The notes under the pieces: generated by a model
The model's input: the letters and a program-made list of their open reading frames with translations, nothing else
Told to the model about the DNA's origin: nothing
The model's database searches: none
In this document: piece by piece, positions 1-10,997 of the stretch
Layout of the letters: every line of letters starts with the position of its first letter
Numbering within the stretch: the stretch's first letter is position 1
DNA from: Diphasiastrum complanatum
Taxonomy: Eukaryota; Streptophyta; Lycopodiopsida; Lycopodiales; Lycopodiaceae
Assembly: GCA_029204225.1 (NCBI GenBank)
Contig: CM055098.1
Location: 5,137,246-5,201,245, forward strand
Direction of reading: 5' to 3'
Length of the DNA stretch: 64,000 nt
Program-made: the position numbers and the translations under genes

Positions 1-1129
1 CATTGCATGTGCCTAAATAGTTTCTTGGTAGTGAACTATAGCTTGCTTGTAGCTATGGTTGAGTGGATTTTGGACAAAAATGCATTTTCTCATTATCTTC
101 TGCAAAAACAGATGGCTGATTTTGGTACTAGATTGTTACAATAGAAATTGTAGTTCATAAGTTTTTTCTAACAAGCACATTGGCATAGGTTTTCATCATG
201 CTATTCCAGAAGAAACCATTTAGGGTGAAGTATACAACTTGGGAATCATAAATTTCTCGTTGGTTTTCATGTTTGAAATATACCTCATCACCAAAGAGAA
301 CAAGACTGATTCACATTTCCATTTTCAAAAGAGGCTTACAAAAATAAAGCACTTTTACCATGAACTAGTTTACTAACAAGAAGGTTTTACAGGCTAAGAG
401 TTTCCAAAACCGAATCATAATTAATCGGTAGCATGAAAAGCCTCTAGTGCATATAAGGCCCAAAAGTGTATACCATCGATTGAAGGATACCTATATACTT
501 ATCTAGAAAGATCCCAACATATGTATACCATAGATAAGTGATACTGACCATCTGGCAAATATCTTTGGATGGAAAATGCGCACTGGTAAGAACCACAGGC
601 GCATGAATCATGTAAGGAACTGTAGAAATATCATGAGGCAGATCATAAACCTCAAGCAGAGATCCATGGAGTAAAGCTAAAGAGGATACAACCTGATCAC
701 CAATCTTGAGAGAACCATCAACCATGGAACCGTGAAGAACCCCAGAGAAATCAGCAGGAACATGATATAGAGACCAATGTAAAAGATACTGCACCAACCA
801 CCGAACCAGAAGGGATATCTTAAGTATGCACAGGAGTAGAAACACCACCAAGGTATGCGGCATCAATATCAATGAAACCAGAAATGACCACTGAACACGA
901 TATCTGTGAATCAAGGCATATAGGCGCAAGGCAATCAGCAACACCTTGTGGATTTGGAGCAACATCAATATGTAAAGCTGGAGCAACACCAAGGTACTCA
1001 GCATTAACCTGTAGAGCTGACTCTAACTCGCTATGTGTATCCCTCTCGATCTGAGAGTCGATCACTATACAAGAAGACTCAACAGGTATTGATATGTGTG
1101 ACTCAATCTCAATAGAACTATGTGACGCG

Positions 1130-1216
1130 ACAATAGGACTATACGTCTCGACAATAGGACTATGTGACTCTATCGTATCTTAGGACTATGTGATTCTATC
1201 ACTATCTCAGGACTAT
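1130..1216 (-). repeat. Short degenerate tandem repeat inside relic ORF
   Basis: The unit around AGGACTATGTGACTC recurs about four times with variable spacers (ACAATAGGACTAT, TTAGGACTATGTGATTC, TCAGGACTATGTGAAGA). On the minus strand it encodes repeated ESHSP-like units. Confidence 0.5.
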
Positions 1217-2760
1217 GTGAAGACTCAACCTCACATGTAGAAGGTAACGCAGAAAGAGTGGTAGCAAATAGAAGATCTTCTAAAAATATGCCCCATATGA
1301 GAGTAGGATGAGTGCGATAATAGATGGAAAACAAAGCCTTTGCATGGCCATATAAACACGAAGAAGTCATCTTGATTGTCATAAAATCTGAACATGAATA
1401 AGTGAAAATATAATCCTCTAAATTATTCACCCATTCGGTGAATTCGACAATGTAGAGGAAAAACCGAATTACTTAGGAAAAGAGAAATGTGTCATCATAT
1501 TGTCGAAGGTGCGAATAAAGAAAATGGAATCAAAACAGGAAACCGCAAGGTGTGAAGGAAAACGAACATGAAATGTGCGAATGATCCAATTTTTTTTTTT
1601 TTCAACCAACATTGGAATGCGGAAGACGCACAAACCCTGAGGGAGAGGACACTAGTCATCACCTCAACGTAGGCTCTAATCAAATACCAGGAATTCCAAA
1701 AGAAGAAAACACCAAAAAAGGGAGCACCCAGTAATGAAGTAAGATCCCAAATGTGACAGAAAATCTAGCAAGTGATAGGTGGAGAAGAAGCTACTAAAAT
1801 GCCCAATAGTGTGCCAAGTAAGAAGAAATGTTGCCCAATGGTAGTAGAAAAGCCAACAAATAATAGGTGGTGAAGAGGCTGCAGAAAAGTGCATGAAGTA
1901 GGGTGTTGGACAGCCAATAACTGGATCTGCAAGAAGCTGGAAAAATGGCCGCTCAATGTGGGGCAATAGAGCATTCGACCAGCCACAAAGACAATTCGCA
2001 AATGGGCTGAAGGTGGTGAAGTAGGGCACGACTTCAAACTGCAATACCTTGATCCGTTTGGCAAACCATAAAGTGCAATGAACTTCTTAAAGATCCAAAA
2101 ACATACAAAACGGATCTTAAACATCAAGGAACAATAGGAAAGAATAAGATCCAATCACATATGCAAAAAGAACAAACTAAAAAAATGAAAAGTAAAAAGG
2201 AATAAGCTTTTGGAAAACTTTGCAAGACCTTTGGATGTAGAACTCAATTTGACATGAAACCTAGATCAATAGTCTTGTCCTAGCCTAGCACTCTCATCCA
2301 TATGTTTTTAAACTTCTACCACGAAAAAGGATGAAAAAGATGAGTTTTTCTAAAAACTAAAAATTAGGGTTTCCAAAAAACGGCCAGTTAAAAATATCAC
2401 ATCATCATAGGCGCCGACTTGCTACGACACCAATGGAACTAACAAAACTCAAGTCCAATCACAAACAAAAAAGTTATGACAAAAAAATGTGAAAACAATT
2501 TTAGAGAGAGAATGACTAGAGAGAGAATGACTAGAGAGAGAAGGAAAAAAGGTCAAAAAACTGTCTAGAAAGAGAGAGCTGAAGATCCACCGGAAGATGA
2601 GGATCCAACTAGAGAGAGATGAAGGGAGAAAAGAGAGCAGATCTTAGTCGTTCAATGAAGATCCTTAAACGTGCAAAGAAAATCACAAAAACAAACATAA
2701 GATCCAAAAACCTGCAAAGAAACCGTAAAACCAAAAAGCACTCCTAATCGCTCACGAAAG

Positions 2761-2773
2761 TGCTTTGATACCA
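2761..2773 (-). promoter_or_regulatory. Primer-binding site (Met-tRNA type)
   Basis: The minus strand reads TGGTATCAAAGCA, one mismatch from the standard Copia PBS found four more times in this window. It would prime minus-strand DNA synthesis for an element running to lower coordinates. Confidence 0.5.
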
Positions 2774-3259
2774 TTCACGGGTATTAGTATCAATGATGCA
2801 TAAAAAATAGCAAAAGGCATTCACATAGCATTCTCTAACTACGAAACTATATGAATATCAATGGTCGCCGATAGCTCAGGCAAATCTCTAACTAAGATCT
2901 CCAAAACAGTACAACTCCCCTACAAGAAGCCCAAGACTCAAATGATCAAAACTAGCAAATGATCGACCTTAGTGGCTATTTATATTGGACAAAACCCTAC
3001 CTCCCTTCATATTGATCTGGAGGGAAAGTGAAATTCAAAATTTAGGGCCAAAATTAGAAAACCATGTAAAATAGTATTCTTAGGCCCGTCGCATGTAATA
3101 TAAACTGCGTGTTCACTAATATTGTCAGAAGTAGAGAAGTATGGACTATAATGTGTGTCCATAACATCCACTGGTACACGATGGGATATTGTAGCAATTA
3201 TAGAGAAGCAAAAAGAGGATGCCAAAGCTACAACTAACTTAACCTTTTACTATGAATTT

Positions 3260-5264
3260 TTCCCAATTACCTCAACCACACTTTTTGTATAGACATTTGT
3301 GATATTCTGCAATTAATTTACAATTAAAGGAAGAAATGACACATTCTTTTGATTGCCTTGCCTTCGCAGTACAGTATTCGTCATTGTGAGGCTAGCCCTT
3401 CACAGTTTCAAAATAAGGCACATTGATTTTGTAGATAAAAGAATGGAAATTCAATTGGACACATTTTCATGCGTATGACCTTGCCCTTACACTCGACCTT
3501 TCACACCGCAAATAGGAAAATCAATTGTATAGCCCATGCTACTTGCTTGATTGGTGTAAAACCTTGTAGTTGGACTTTAAAGAGCTAGAGCTTGCATGTT
3601 TAGTTTTGTCATTTGTTGCTATACTACATATAATATTGACGTGTATTGAAAACTAGCTGAATCATGTTAAAGTGCAAGTCCTTAATTTGATGTATTTTGC
3701 TGATCAAGAATGTTCGCTAACAAAGAACTCTACCAGGATAGAACTTATTTTTTTGTCATCATAATGTAAAACATCTTACCTGTTGTTTGTGTGTACCATA
3801 TGTTAAATTCTACAGATCCACATTGAACAATCTCTTGTATACTAGGCACAAGATCCAAGTACCAATAAACTGGAATGCCGCTAAGGCTGCTCTTTCTCCT
3901 TTGGTTTGAAAGCTGTGCTGCTCTAGTCAAATATCTGGGGAGCTATTAAGACGTTACTTATGCCGATCACAAAAAAGATCTTACATTTACTCGATTGAAT
4001 GGAAATAAGTTCTACTAGCAAAAACTGGGAGTACTTAAGTAACATTGAATTTGAATTTCCATTATTCATGTGCTCTGGGAAAATCAGGTCCTTTTCTGTT
4101 TCCTGCATGGTTTTCAGTACGTGTTGTGAGCAGATTCTATATTGCAGAACTGGTACACTATGAGAAATTAGGCTCCAATAAGCATTTTCTTTTATGCTAC
4201 CTCAAGGCTCAGATGCATTCAAAAGGTAGCCGGTTTTTTTATCAAGGTTTAGTCCATCATGTTTGACAACTCCAATACGTTTCCAATCTAGATCAGAATA
4301 CCTACATGCTGAAGTGCCCTCGAGTAATTTCTTAGAAAGAATTTCCGTTGTCCATGTTCTTGTTAAAATATTTCAATCCACCGAAATTTTTGATGTGAAA
4401 ATCTTTACATTCATTTTTAGTTTAAGGGAATAATTCAGTTTTTACTACTTCCAACTACTTGTTTTGTAGGGCTGTTGGGTAAGTGCATTCTATTGGGGTT
4501 CTTCATATTGAATAACATATTTTCCTGGTTATAGGTACAACACAAGTGCACCCACTGGCTCGAGTCCCTAGGATAAAAGCACCCTCCAGATTGTGACGGC
4601 AATCATATCAACTTCACCTTATTCAACCAGGCATTAACAAAGATAGTTAATGGTCTATTACGTCAATTAGAGTAGGGTTTCTATCAAACATAGATACCTC
4701 TCATGCTTTTTATTTCCATTTATTGTGCCATATGCACAGACCGAGCTTTATTCTGTGCATATGAAATGATATAAAGTATAATTTATTGTCTTTAACTTTC
4801 CATACTGAATATGGGCAATTTCCCTATGTTTTTTATGATACATACTGTTCACAGAATGAGGCCATTCCATATGCTACCTGACAGTGTATTAATAACCTCT
4901 GGGTCGTTCCTGAGTCCTTTTATGACTTTCCTACCAAGCCGACGCACCTTCGAGTAATCGGGTTTTGTGCGGCGACTTTTTCTTCAGAAAACCTTCAAAA
5001 GAACAAGATAATAAAGATAATCAAACTTGTTATTCCACTAACGTAGGGACTTGGAAAGAGCCTAATAAGCTTCCCAACAAGATTCACAATGATCTTGAAC
5101 TTGATCAAACTACAAAATCCAATTCTAGCTCAAAACACTCTAGATTCGAATGAAAAAGTGTCCCCTCATTGATTTTCTGTTGACTTTAGTTTTATTTAAA
5201 CTCGAGAGGGCCAGTGCTGCCTAACCTCAATTGCATTCTTGGAAAAAAGCTTCAATAATAGTGT
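3260..5264. other. No supported gene (2 kb)
   Basis: Only short open frames without recognisable domains. A minus-strand frame at 3745-3930 (VPSIQEIVQCGSV) faintly recalls the importin-alpha IBB/ARM junction, but this is too weak to call. No repeat or LTR signal was seen. Confidence 0.3.
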
Positions 5265-5666
5265 ATGGTACTCCATGATAGCATGCCTATCCAAGTTGTC
5301 TTGATGGTCGAGGGAAGTAGAAAAGCACAAGTCAAAGCAAGGATGGAGAGCCTCTCTATCAATGAGGGCGATGACAAAGCAAGGCAAGACAAAGTGAAAC
5401 AGAGGAGCATTCAAAAAGGATCAAGCCAAGGATGGAAATCATCATCTTCTTCTTCATCAAACCAAGTAAGACCCAAGAAGGACAAATCCAAGATCAAGTG
5501 CTACTATTGTAGCAAGATGAGGCATTATGCCTCAAAGTGTTTTAAGAGAAAGAATGCTCAAAGTCAAGCAAACATAAGAAAAGAAGAGGGAGAAAGTGAT
5601 CCCGAGGTCTCTCTCATGATGTCAAGTTTTCATCATCAAGTGTCAAAGGCAAAGATCTATCACTAA
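5265..5666 (+). pseudogene. gag: Copia gag fragment with zinc knuckle
   Basis: A 133-codon open frame holds a serine/lysine-rich linker and the CCHC knuckle CYYCSKMRHYASKC (C-x2-C-x4-H-x4-C, about residues 84-97), followed by an acidic tail. This is the nucleocapsid end of a Copia gag polyprotein. The capsid half and the protease that should follow are missing, so it is a fragment. The knuckle keeps all four metal ligands but has lost the usual glycine before the histidine. The Met start is only the first in frame and is probably not a real initiation site. Confidence 0.7.
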
Positions 5667-5689
5667 GTCTTCTCATCTCCTTGAGTTGA

Positions 5690-6017
5690 TTCCTTTGACA
5701 TTTGGTAATGTGATCCTCCTTTTGATTGGATCTCAATTGGTGGTGGGATCTTCATTCAACTAGTAGGTTTAATTTTCACTAAAAGAAAAAAACTTGTCTC
5801 CATGATTTTAGTAATTGCTAGATTAGTTTTTAAATCTCATTGGATGGTAATGAAATTCTACATGATGTTTAAAGACAATGCAAGTAAGTCATAAATGCCA
5901 TTAGACTCTAGAATATGCTAGCATATTTCATTTCATTATTATATTTATGAACACCTATTTTAATTCCTTATGTGTACATGTCAAAATAACTAATAATGGT
6001 GTGCAATTGATGATGGG

Positions 6018-6019
<2 letters not shown>
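5690..6019 (+). other. AT-rich spacer without gene
   Basis: AT-rich sequence between the gag fragment and a (GA)n tract. I see no ORF or repeat beyond the poly-G run just before the microsatellite. Confidence 0.4.

Positions 6020-6083
<64 letters not shown>
6020..6083 (+). repeat. (GA)n microsatellite
   Basis: Uninterrupted AG dinucleotides over 64 bp, preceded by GGGGGG. Confidence 0.98.
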
Positions 6084-6085
<2 letters not shown>

Positions 6086-6086
<1 letters not shown>

Positions 6087-6510
6087 TGTTATGTCCATGT
6101 TCGGTTTAGAGGATTCAAAATAATCCTAGACATGAAAACCTTGTGGAGACCCAATCGCACATTAATGACATGTGGAGCTATTGCATAGTTTAGGACAATT
6201 ATTGGCATGATGTAGAGTATCAATATTAATGACTTACATGTATAGGAATGCAATAGGCTTGGATGGGAACATGCACATGCACCATAGGGTCTATGTATAC
6301 CTGTAGAGTACCATTTTCTATTGTGTAATTGATTGTTAGTTTTCTCTCTCTACATTAGCATCAAAACTTGTGTCTTGGGAGTGATGTTATTGGAGATTGA
6401 TCGATAGCTTATACTTGGTTGGGGACGGTTTGGCTCCATAGTTATTCCTTTGTGTGTGTCTTATAAGCAAGATCTTGAGGTTCTTCTCCTTACACACCAC
6501 TGAACATTTG
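6086..6510 (+). repeat. Dispersed LTR-like relic, copy 1
   Basis: Starts TGTTATGTCCATGTTCGG and continues with blocks shared with 12785-13270 and 27676-27965: 'ataatcctagacatg', 'acatgtggag', and 'ggttggggacggtttggctcc' against 'ggtttggttgggtggttttgctcc'. Three diverged direct copies of one LTR-like sequence are the simplest reading. Ends and internal partner are not resolved. Confidence 0.45.
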
Positions 6511-6983
6511 GTGATATTTCATAATTCTCAAACCTTGGCATTTTGCAAGTAAATGTTTTTTTTAAGTTTCTCTCTGCTCATAATTCCACAAAAAGGTAGC
6601 AAATGGTGTGTTATCATATTTATGCCATTACATGATTTTTTATAAACAAGGATTGTGGTTTGGTACATAGTTGAAATTTTTATTTTATTTCTAATATTAT
6701 CAAATTTTAAATAACCCATCAAAATACACTTTGTTATCATTTATATACAAGCTTATTTGCATTGTGGAAATATGTTTATGAAGCTGTAAAAGCTACCATG
6801 TTGGCATGCTAACCAAATTGGCACCAAAAAAAGTTTACAATTTTGTTTTAATTGAATTTTTTTTTGTTATAGGTTAGCACATCGACTTGCTAGCTTTTAT
6901 AGGTTCATAAACATTTTTGCTTATTGAAAATAAACCTTTATATAAAGGGTAGCAAAGACATTTAAAAAAGTCCACCAAATTAT

Positions 6984-7965
6984 TTGAGAAATGGGATTGA
7001 ACAACAATTTTCTGCACCTTATTCTCCACAGTCAACTGGACTTGCTAAAAAAAAGAACATGACCTTGATTGAATCTGCCAAATGCATGCTTGTCCATGCA
7101 CCATTATCTAAATATTTATGGGCAGAAGTTGTTTTACAACAACGTATCTTCAAAATCGATCTTCAACCAAAGGTTTATCCAAAAAAAATCCAAATGAAGT
7201 TTGGACAAGTTCTCCAAGTTTGGACAATTTACTGGATTCCAATTCCATGAAGTCAATCTTTGTTGGTTATTTTTCCTCAAATAGCATATATAATTTTTAT
7301 GATCCTACTATCTCTAAAGTCTTTGTTAGTATAGATGTTGAATTTCTTGAAGACCAGTTCATCGATTTAAAGGACAAGGATAAAGTCACTACTGATGTTC
7401 TTGTTCAGAATACTGTTGAAAATTGAAATTCAGTTTCAATTCCTTCAAGAAATCAGCTTATTGAAAGTGATTCAAAAATGGAAGAAGAAACTACAGTTTG
7501 GGAGCAGCCAACTTAAGATCAAGATTTGCAACCACTAGCACCTCCCAGAAGGTCTACAAGAATTTAATCCTAGCTTGTAAGATGTATTGACGAGCTTGTT
7601 TATTAAGACCTAACCATTGTTGACGAAGTGCTCACACAGGTTGATTTTGACCTTTGAAAGGAAGCTATGGAGACAGAATATAATTCTCTAATCAAGAACA
7701 ATACGTGGATTGTCACAAAGTTGCCTATAGACAAAAACGGGCAAGGGAATTTTTTCCAACCTCCAATATCGATTATTGAGACTTTTAGCCATGTTGTGGA
7801 CTATTACACTCATTTGTTGCTACAACCGGCCTTGAGATACAACAATTAGATGTACAAATAGCATTCCTTAATATTGAAGAAGATATATACATGATATAGC
7901 TAGAGGGTTATGTACTCAATGGCAAGGAAGATTAAGTATGCAAGCTCCATAAGGTATTGTTGTTG
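6984..7965 (+). pseudogene. pol: Copia integrase/RT junction, decayed
   Basis: Pieces of a Copia pol in shifting frames. An integrase C-terminal core reads APYSPQSTGLAKKKNMTLIE (the conserved 'SPQqNGvaERkNrT' block, with glutamate changed to lysine). An integrase tail follows (KSIFVGYFSSNSIYNFYDP, 7250-7426). The RT entry is METEYNSLIKNNTWIVTKLP (7667 onward), and finally a stop-filled 'qLDVqiAFLN' RT block sits near 7840-7960. The catalytic YVDD region is absent. At least two frameshifts and several stops make it non-functional. Confidence 0.75.
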
Positions 7966-8290
7966 GAATTCGATGCTCAGCCTCAATCCATTTGTTAATG
8001 AGCATTTTGAAAACTTTATATCACCGAGAAAACAGAAGGCTCGAGTTTTTTCTTAGCAGAAAAATTCTGGGTCGAATTGGTTTGGATTTTTTTCGAACGT
8101 TTACTAAATTATTTGAGCACCTTCGAACATGTTCGGTTCGGATCAGCGGGTCTAATTTTTCGGACCCCGAGAAATTCGACCCACAACATATTTTTCGAAC
8201 CAGTATATATTTTTTGATCCTTTGTATAAAATTTGAACATGTATATTTTTGAACACTGTCGATCAAAAATCCGACCCAACGACTTCGCGT
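7966..8290. other. Odd segment with repeated TTCGAAC motifs
   Basis: Contains recurrent 'ttcgaac' and 'tttgaac' words and a local palindrome (cgaacatgttcg). No convincing coding content. It separates two Copia fragments of opposite state of preservation. Confidence 0.3.
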
Positions 8291-8770
8291 TGGAAGTCCA
8301 CCTACATTGTACAGTCTGAGGCGGTTGTAATAACTATAGAAGTAGTTGTAGATATTTTGAGTATATCAAGAGAAGTATCTTCATCAGAAAACTTCTTCTG
8401 AAATCTACAACTTCAACCATTCTGATAATCATCTGATATCTAAAACTTCTGATAAGTTTCTATCAATTCATTCATATTGTTCCGTTGCATGTGTTATCAC
8501 ACACAATGATCGGAGTTATCACTCTGTAACCAGCGTTATCACGCTCAACCAGCTGAAGTAATAACTTCAAGCGATTGTACCCATTTGTTGATATTAATCA
8601 GAGTACATTTTGTTCCAATGCAATTGTTGTTCCATTGTGCATTTTCTGATTCCTTCATCTGAACTATTGTTGCTGTTATCTATTGCATTTTCGATCCATT
8701 TCTCATTGAACACGAATTCAAACCAAGCACTGTTGATTGCAACGTCTATTCCAAGTCAGTACAACAATTC
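8290..8770 (+). other. Probable leader/LTR remnant upstream of RT fragment
   Basis: Non-coding sequence with a repeated 'ttatcac(a/g)c' word ('gtgttatcacacac', 'gttatcactctg', 'gttatcacgctc'). It abuts an RT fragment that begins in mid-domain, suggesting an internal deletion joined leader to RT. No PBS is clear. Confidence 0.3.
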
Positions 8771-8784
8771 TTCATTATCATCAC

Positions 8785-9762
8785 CTTGTACATGGATGAT
8801 ACGTTGCTCTTCAGCAACAATACCAATATGGTCAAGGATTCGAAGCAAATGCTTTGGGCGAAGCTCACTTCTGTCTGAGAATTCAAATTCACAGAGACAG
8901 AGCAAATCGACTGATTCACATCACTCAACAAAGGTATCTTCACAATGTTCTTAACAGATACAATTTGATGAATTGTAATTCAGCTCACTCACCAATGGAT
9001 CCAGGCCTGCATCTGTCAAAAGACCAATGTCCCCAGACCAAGCAGGAAGTGGAGCAAATGAGAGAATACTCTTATCGATCGATACTAGGATCTCTCATGT
9101 ACGCAATGGTCTGTACAAGACCTGATATCTCTTTTGTTGTAAGCTCACTCAGCCAATACATGGCTAATCCTGGCATTACCCATTCGAAGGCTCTCATACG
9201 AGTCATGAGATATATTTGAGCTACCATGGACCCGTGCATCTGCTATGAAGATGTCAGCAACGACAATCTTCATCAGCTCAATGGTTATTCTGATGCAAGA
9301 TGGGGAGGAGATGTAGACAATCGTAAATCCACATCTGGATTTACATTCTTCTTCAACGGCGGTCCTATCTCATGGAACAGTCGTAAGCAAACTTCTATTG
9401 CACTTTCTTCTACAGAAGCAGAATACATTGATGCTTCTCAATCTATCAAGGAAGCGTTTTGGTTGAGAAATTTATTGTCAATTGTTAATCTGAATCAACA
9501 TAGCCCTACAATTTTATTTTGTGATAATCGGAGTGCTATTGCCTTATCGGCCAACCCTAGATTTCACTCTAGGAGTAAGCACATTGAAATCAAATATCAC
9601 TACATCAGGGGCAAGGTTCTCAACAAGGAAATATACTTAACGTACTACAGAACGCAGGACATGGTTGCAGACATATTCACGAAAGCACTCAGTGTTAATG
9701 CACACAACAGATTTTGTGCATTGCTTAGTCTGAAGATCAAGGCATTCACGGATCCAGATTAA
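8785..9762 (+). pseudogene. pol: Copia RT C-terminus and RNase H
   Basis: The region opens inside RT at LYMDDTLLFSNN, where the YMDD catalytic aspartates are retained. It is then frame-shifted into a long open frame from 8854: LGSLMYAMVCTRPDISF, the RT/RNase H connector. RNase H follows with YSDARWGGD, RKSTSG, ALSSTEAEYI and FCDNRSAIAL, so its acidic residues are all visible, and ends KHIEIKYHYIRG. The only lesion in the long frame is a TGA at 9217-9219 inside the connector (RYI-stop-ATMD). The 3' end runs directly into the PPT and LTR. Integrase and the N-terminal RT are missing. Confidence 0.85.
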
Positions 9763-9769
9763 GAGGGGG
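9761..9769 (+). promoter_or_regulatory. Polypurine tract
   Basis: AAGAGGGGG lies immediately before an LTR beginning TGTTGGATTTA. It is the plus-strand DNA primer of the Copia element whose RNase H ends just upstream. Confidence 0.8.
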
Positions 9770-9880
9770 TGTTGGATTTATTTCCTCTAGTCACCTAAAT
9801 CCCATTTTTAATCTGCCTCCATTCATGCTGCATATTTACTTGCGTTGTCGCGCAGTCTGCATATTCACATGAAAATTCTC
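9770..9880 (+). mobile_element. 3' LTR start (family shared with 63890)
   Basis: The first 111 bp match the last 111 bases of the window closely (both start TGTTGGATTTA and both carry 'aatctgcctccat' and 'cgcagtctgcat'). That places the LTR start at the PPT boundary. The 3' end of this LTR is not resolved. Confidence 0.75.
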
Positions 9881-9887
9881 ACAAGCG

Positions 9888-10220
9888 ATGAAGAGACGAA
9901 TAGCAAAGGCTGATGTCACACCCTCTTCACGCTCATGCAGCTGCGCTAACAAGGCACTTCCACTTAGGGCCCACCCGCAACATGCTTCCAAGGTGAAACC
10001 GGTTGCCAAGGTTACAGTTGAAAAGCTTGAGACAAAATTCTACTGTTGCAAATGCCCACACTATCCATGGGATCTCTGTGAGGAGGAGACCATCTTTCAA
10101 ATTGATGACGAGATCCTCCATGACGTACCCGTCTCTCATTCAGATACCCGCCCACAACCAAAGCCTCAACCACATGCCCATGCTATGAAAGAGAAGATGA
10201 AAAAACCGCTTCAAATTTAA
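9888..10220 (+). CDS. Unidentified Cys/His/Pro-rich small ORF
   Basis: An open frame of 110 codons starting MKRRIAKADV. It has a SCSC pair, a CCKCPHYPWDLC cluster (about residues 58-69) and a proline/glutamine/histidine-rich C-terminus ending in lysines. I do not recognise the family. It lies where the LTR starting at 9770 should continue, so it may be chance reading of LTR sequence. No promoter or intron signal was seen. Confidence 0.15.
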   Translation: MKRRIAKADVTPSSRSCSCANKALPLRAHPQHASKVKPVAKVTVEKLETKFYCCKCPHYPWDLCEEETIFQIDDEILHDVPVSHSDTRPQPKPQPHAHAMKEKMKKPLQI

Positions 10221-10240
10221 CTGCCTGGTGACCTCACAAT

Positions 10241-10960
10241 TGTTAGGGAAGTTCATGAGATTGCCTCTGTGTGAAAAATTGCCTATGTTGGCAAATCTAG
10301 CCATGTAGAACTTTATAAATATTGTGTATAATTGGGTTCCACACATGTAATGCCAAGATGCCACGTGGCAACCCACTCCTAATGTAGGTTAGGTCAAGTC
10401 AATAGAGTTGGTCATGTCTATTTGGTGGTCATCCCTACTTTATAGGACGACCTACACCTAAGTTTAAGGTGAAAATTCGACCGACTAGCTACCTACCAAG
10501 CATAACTCTAGGATCTAGGCTAGGGTTTCATTTGAGGTCAAGGAGAGTGAGTTAACTTCCTTATTACATGCTAGAAATCCACCTAACTTCAAGAAGGAAG
10601 TTGAATTTGCTATGTATTCCCTCTCTCCATAGTGAGAAGATAGAAATTTTTTGGAGCTCATTGGCAATCTCAAGCTAGTGCACTATGTACATTGAGTTTT
10701 TGTGATCCAAATGAAACCAAATCAATTTCTACTTGTTTCTGAGGTTTAAGGCCGTATTAAACCCTGTAGTACACACGTGTGGGCTCGGATTTCAATGTTG
10801 ATCAAGTCTTTTTATTGTTAATGCTTGTTGTTTGTCAAATTGCCAATCTAGATCAACTTTTTGATGACTAATTTTTTGATAGATTGTTAAGCAAGCATCC
10901 AATCACTCTTGTGAATCTTCTATAGATCCATTTATGGTCCTAAAGTATAATACTTTCACA
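10241..10960 (+). mobile_element. 5' LTR of truncated Copia element (tentative start)
   Basis: The right edge is firm: ...TTTCACA directly followed by the PBS. The left edge (TGTTAGGGAAG at 10241) is inferred from the TG...CA rule only. The LTR contains GCCACGTGGC and CACACGTGTG palindromes like the other LTRs of this group (14157, 43021, 54310). Confidence 0.5.
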
Positions 10961-10973
10961 TGGTATCAGAGCC
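10961..10973 (+). promoter_or_regulatory. Primer-binding site
   Basis: TGGTATCAGAGCC immediately after the LTR 3' end, complementary to the initiator Met-tRNA 3' end as in most plant Copia elements. Confidence 0.85.
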
Positions 10974-10997
10974 AAGTACAAGAGCATAAGCCATTGA

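Larger units (their letters stand above)
444..2990 (-). mobile_element. Unclassified minus-strand LTR-element relic
   Basis: Read on the minus strand, a TATA-like box (2976-2988) and a PBS-like TGGTATCAAAGCA (2761-2773, matching the initiator Met-tRNA PBS of plant Copia elements) are followed by a 1.3-kb leader. Open frames come next at 1170-1430, 820-1065 and 444-1004. The first and third share a frame. I recognise no gag zinc knuckle, protease, integrase or RT in any of them. Codon-like stretches such as EDYIFTYSCSDF and HDISTVPYMIHAPVV look protein-like. LTR ends could not be fixed and no second LTR is visible. It may be a non-autonomous element or a badly decayed one. Confidence 0.4.

Noticed and set aside
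3745-3930. Importin-alpha-like fragment on the minus strand
   Set aside because: Only a short, weak resemblance (PSIQEIVQCGSV) with no neighbouring exons.
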